Source of the DNA: Angelakisella sp.
GTDB lineage: Bacteria > Bacillota > Clostridia > Oscillospirales > Ruminococcaceae
Reading direction: 5' to 3'
DNA: 7,147 nucleotides
Assembly: GCA_020024515.1 (NCBI GenBank)
Contig: JAHHTR010000106.1
Coordinates: forward strand, 1-7,147
In this document: positions 6,483 through 7,147 of the stretch, piece after piece
Numbering within the stretch: position 1 is the stretch's first letter
Layout: each line of letters opens with the position of its first letter
The notes under the pieces: model-generated
The model's database searches: none
What the model saw: the letters and a program-made list of their open reading frames with translations, nothing else
Told to the model about the DNA's origin: nothing
Translations under genes and position numbers: made by a program

Positions 6483-6896
6483 ATGAAGACTAAAAAATAT
6501 TAATTTTTTTTAATCATAGTAATTATTATAATCGTTTTATTTATCAATAAATCTTTTATCGGAAACAAACTGTTTGATGATTTATCTTTTTCTGATACTT
6601 CAAAAGTTTCTGTGGAACTTATACCGCCAAATAAAACCTATAATTTAAATGAAGAGGAAATTACAGAATTGGTAAATTTATTAAAAACAGTAGTTATTTA
6701 TAATGAAGATGATTCATATCAAAAGTATAACGGACAAGCTGTAATATTTAATATTACAAAAAATGATGGTTTAAATATTTCTGTAAGTTCGTACGAACAA
6801 TTTATGATTATTGATAATGTAGGATACAGAACAAAAGAAACAGCATCTCAAAATTTACATAATTTCGGTAATAAAATTCAATATTCCAAGGAATGA
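6483..6896 (+). pseudogene. Small membrane-anchored hypothetical protein, interrupted by in-frame TAA at codon 7
   Basis: GGAG (6469-6472) precedes ATG 6483 by 10 nt. The frame reads MKTKKY, then TAA (6501-6503), then FFLIIVIIIIVLF (codons 8-20). A soluble part of about 115 residues ends ...NKIQYSKE at TGA 6894-6896. Without the stop it would be a 137-residue protein with a positively charged N-terminus, one membrane helix and a small extracytoplasmic domain (motifs ELIPPNKTYNLNEEEITELVNLL and MIIDNVGYRTKETA). There is no Cys lipobox. The only late common start, GTG at 6612 (codon 44), lacks a Shine-Dalgarno and would leave a 94-aa piece without its anchor, so I do not favour it. One base change (TAA to TTA), or two offsetting indels in the flanking A6 and T8 runs, would restore an open frame. 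I do not recognise the family, and a link to glycogen is not shown. Confidence 0.6.
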
Positions 6897-6916
6897 ATAT
6901 TATAAGCAAAATAAGG

Positions 6917-6946
6917 AAGAAGTAGTGATATAAGTTTTTACTTCTT
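6917..6946 (+). terminator. Weak hairpin with U-rich tail after the small gene
   Basis: AAGAAGTA (6917-6924) pairs with TACTTCTT (6939-6946) across a 14-nt loop, followed by ATTATATTTTATTTT. It lies 20 nt after the preceding stop codon. Only two of the eight pairs are G-C, so on its own it would terminate poorly; the strong hairpin 35 nt further on is the likelier end point. Confidence 0.3.
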
Positions 6947-6980
6947 ATTATATTTTATTTTGTGAAAACAAAATATATAA

Positions 6981-7030
6981 AAAAAGCAAAAGCACGACAG
7001 TAAGTGTGGACTGTCGTGCTTTTGCTTTTT
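6981..7030 (+). terminator. Strong intrinsic terminator, probably bidirectional
   Basis: A perfect 21-bp inverted repeat (6981-7001 with 7010-7030) surrounds an 8-nt loop, AAGTGTGG. The core AGCACGACAGT/ACTGTCGTGCT is GC-rich for this window. It is flanked by an A-run on the left and TTTTGCTTTTT on the right, so it has a U-tract in either direction. It closes the stretch that starts at glgB and may also serve a gene arriving from the right on the minus strand. Confidence 0.9.
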
Positions 7031-7049
7031 AAAATGTAAAGTGAGGATA

Positions 7050-7084
7050 GTGTAATATTAGTTAGTGTGGAAAAAATATTACAC
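7050..7084. repeat. 10-bp inverted repeat in the downstream non-coding region
   Basis: GTGTAATATT (7050-7059) is an exact reverse complement of AATATTACAC (7075-7084), separated by 15 nt. No gene covers it. It could be a paired operator for the next gene or an RNA hairpin. The right arm runs into ACACAAGTGT (7081-7090), itself a short palindrome. Confidence 0.45.
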
Positions 7085-7086
7085 AA

Positions 7087-7127
7087 GTGTTATTTGATAA
7101 AGAAAAACAGTTTATATTCAATAACAC
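7087..7127. repeat. 8-bp inverted repeat next to the previous one
   Basis: GTGTTATT (7087-7094) is the reverse complement of AATAACAC (7120-7127), with 25 nt between. A TATAAT hexamer follows at 7130-7135 but has no good -35 at the right distance. Together with the neighbouring repeat this suggests a regulatory region for a gene beyond the window. Otherwise 7031-7147 holds no open frame that I can support. Confidence 0.35.
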
Positions 7128-7147
7128 AGTATAATATTAACATATAA

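Noticed and set aside
6981..7030. Terminator inverted repeat as a transposon end or attachment site
   Set aside because: It is a single compact hairpin with A- and T-runs and a short loop, with no transposase, target duplication or second copy in the window.

Overview
The window is strongly AT-rich, favours AGA/ATA-type codons and has strong purine-rich Shine-Dalgarno sites. It carries a complete bacterial glycogen-synthesis cluster in the order glgB-glgC-glgD-(MazG-like)-glgA, all on the + strand. The pairing of a catalytic GlgC with a GlgD paralogue that has lost the nucleotide-binding loop is characteristic of Firmicutes. The base composition and the protein style suggest an anaerobic, probably gut-associated member of the Clostridia. 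I cannot name the species.

Layout: 1-182 is an AT-rich leader with candidate promoters. 183-2153 is glgB (branching enzyme). A perfect 21-nt palindrome (2180-2200) abuts the glgC ribosome-binding site. glgC (2217-3428) and glgD (3425-4564) overlap by 4 nt. Fourteen nt later comes a MazG-like pyrophosphohydrolase frame (4579-4905), interrupted by an in-frame TGA at codon 44. After 82 nt comes glgA (4988-6409, glycogen synthase). A small gene for a membrane-anchored protein (6483-6896) follows and is interrupted by TAA at codon 7. The stretch ends with a weak hairpin and then a 21-bp perfect-stem terminator (6981-7030). The last 117 nt hold no gene but contain two inverted repeats built on GTGT/ACAC half-sites, and probably belong to the upstream region of the next gene.

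How the genes work together: GlgC (with GlgD as likely partner or regulatory subunit) makes ADP-glucose from glucose-1-phosphate and ATP. GlgA polymerises it into alpha-1,4-glucan, and GlgB introduces alpha-1,6 branches. No phosphorylase or debranching gene is in the window. Same-strand order, short gaps and the glgC/glgD overlap suggest one transcript across glgBCD-mazG-glgA. No convincing terminator is visible before the one after the small gene.

I do not see a clear new defence, mobile or RNA system. The most unusual observation is that the two accessory genes, and only they, each carry one in-frame stop inside an otherwise well-preserved reading frame. These may be nonsense mutations, sequencing or assembly errors, or (for the TGA only) recoding. 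Other points of note are a lysine-rich tail on GlgB, the loss of the usual Lys15 in GlgA, and the palindrome next to the glgC Shine-Dalgarno.
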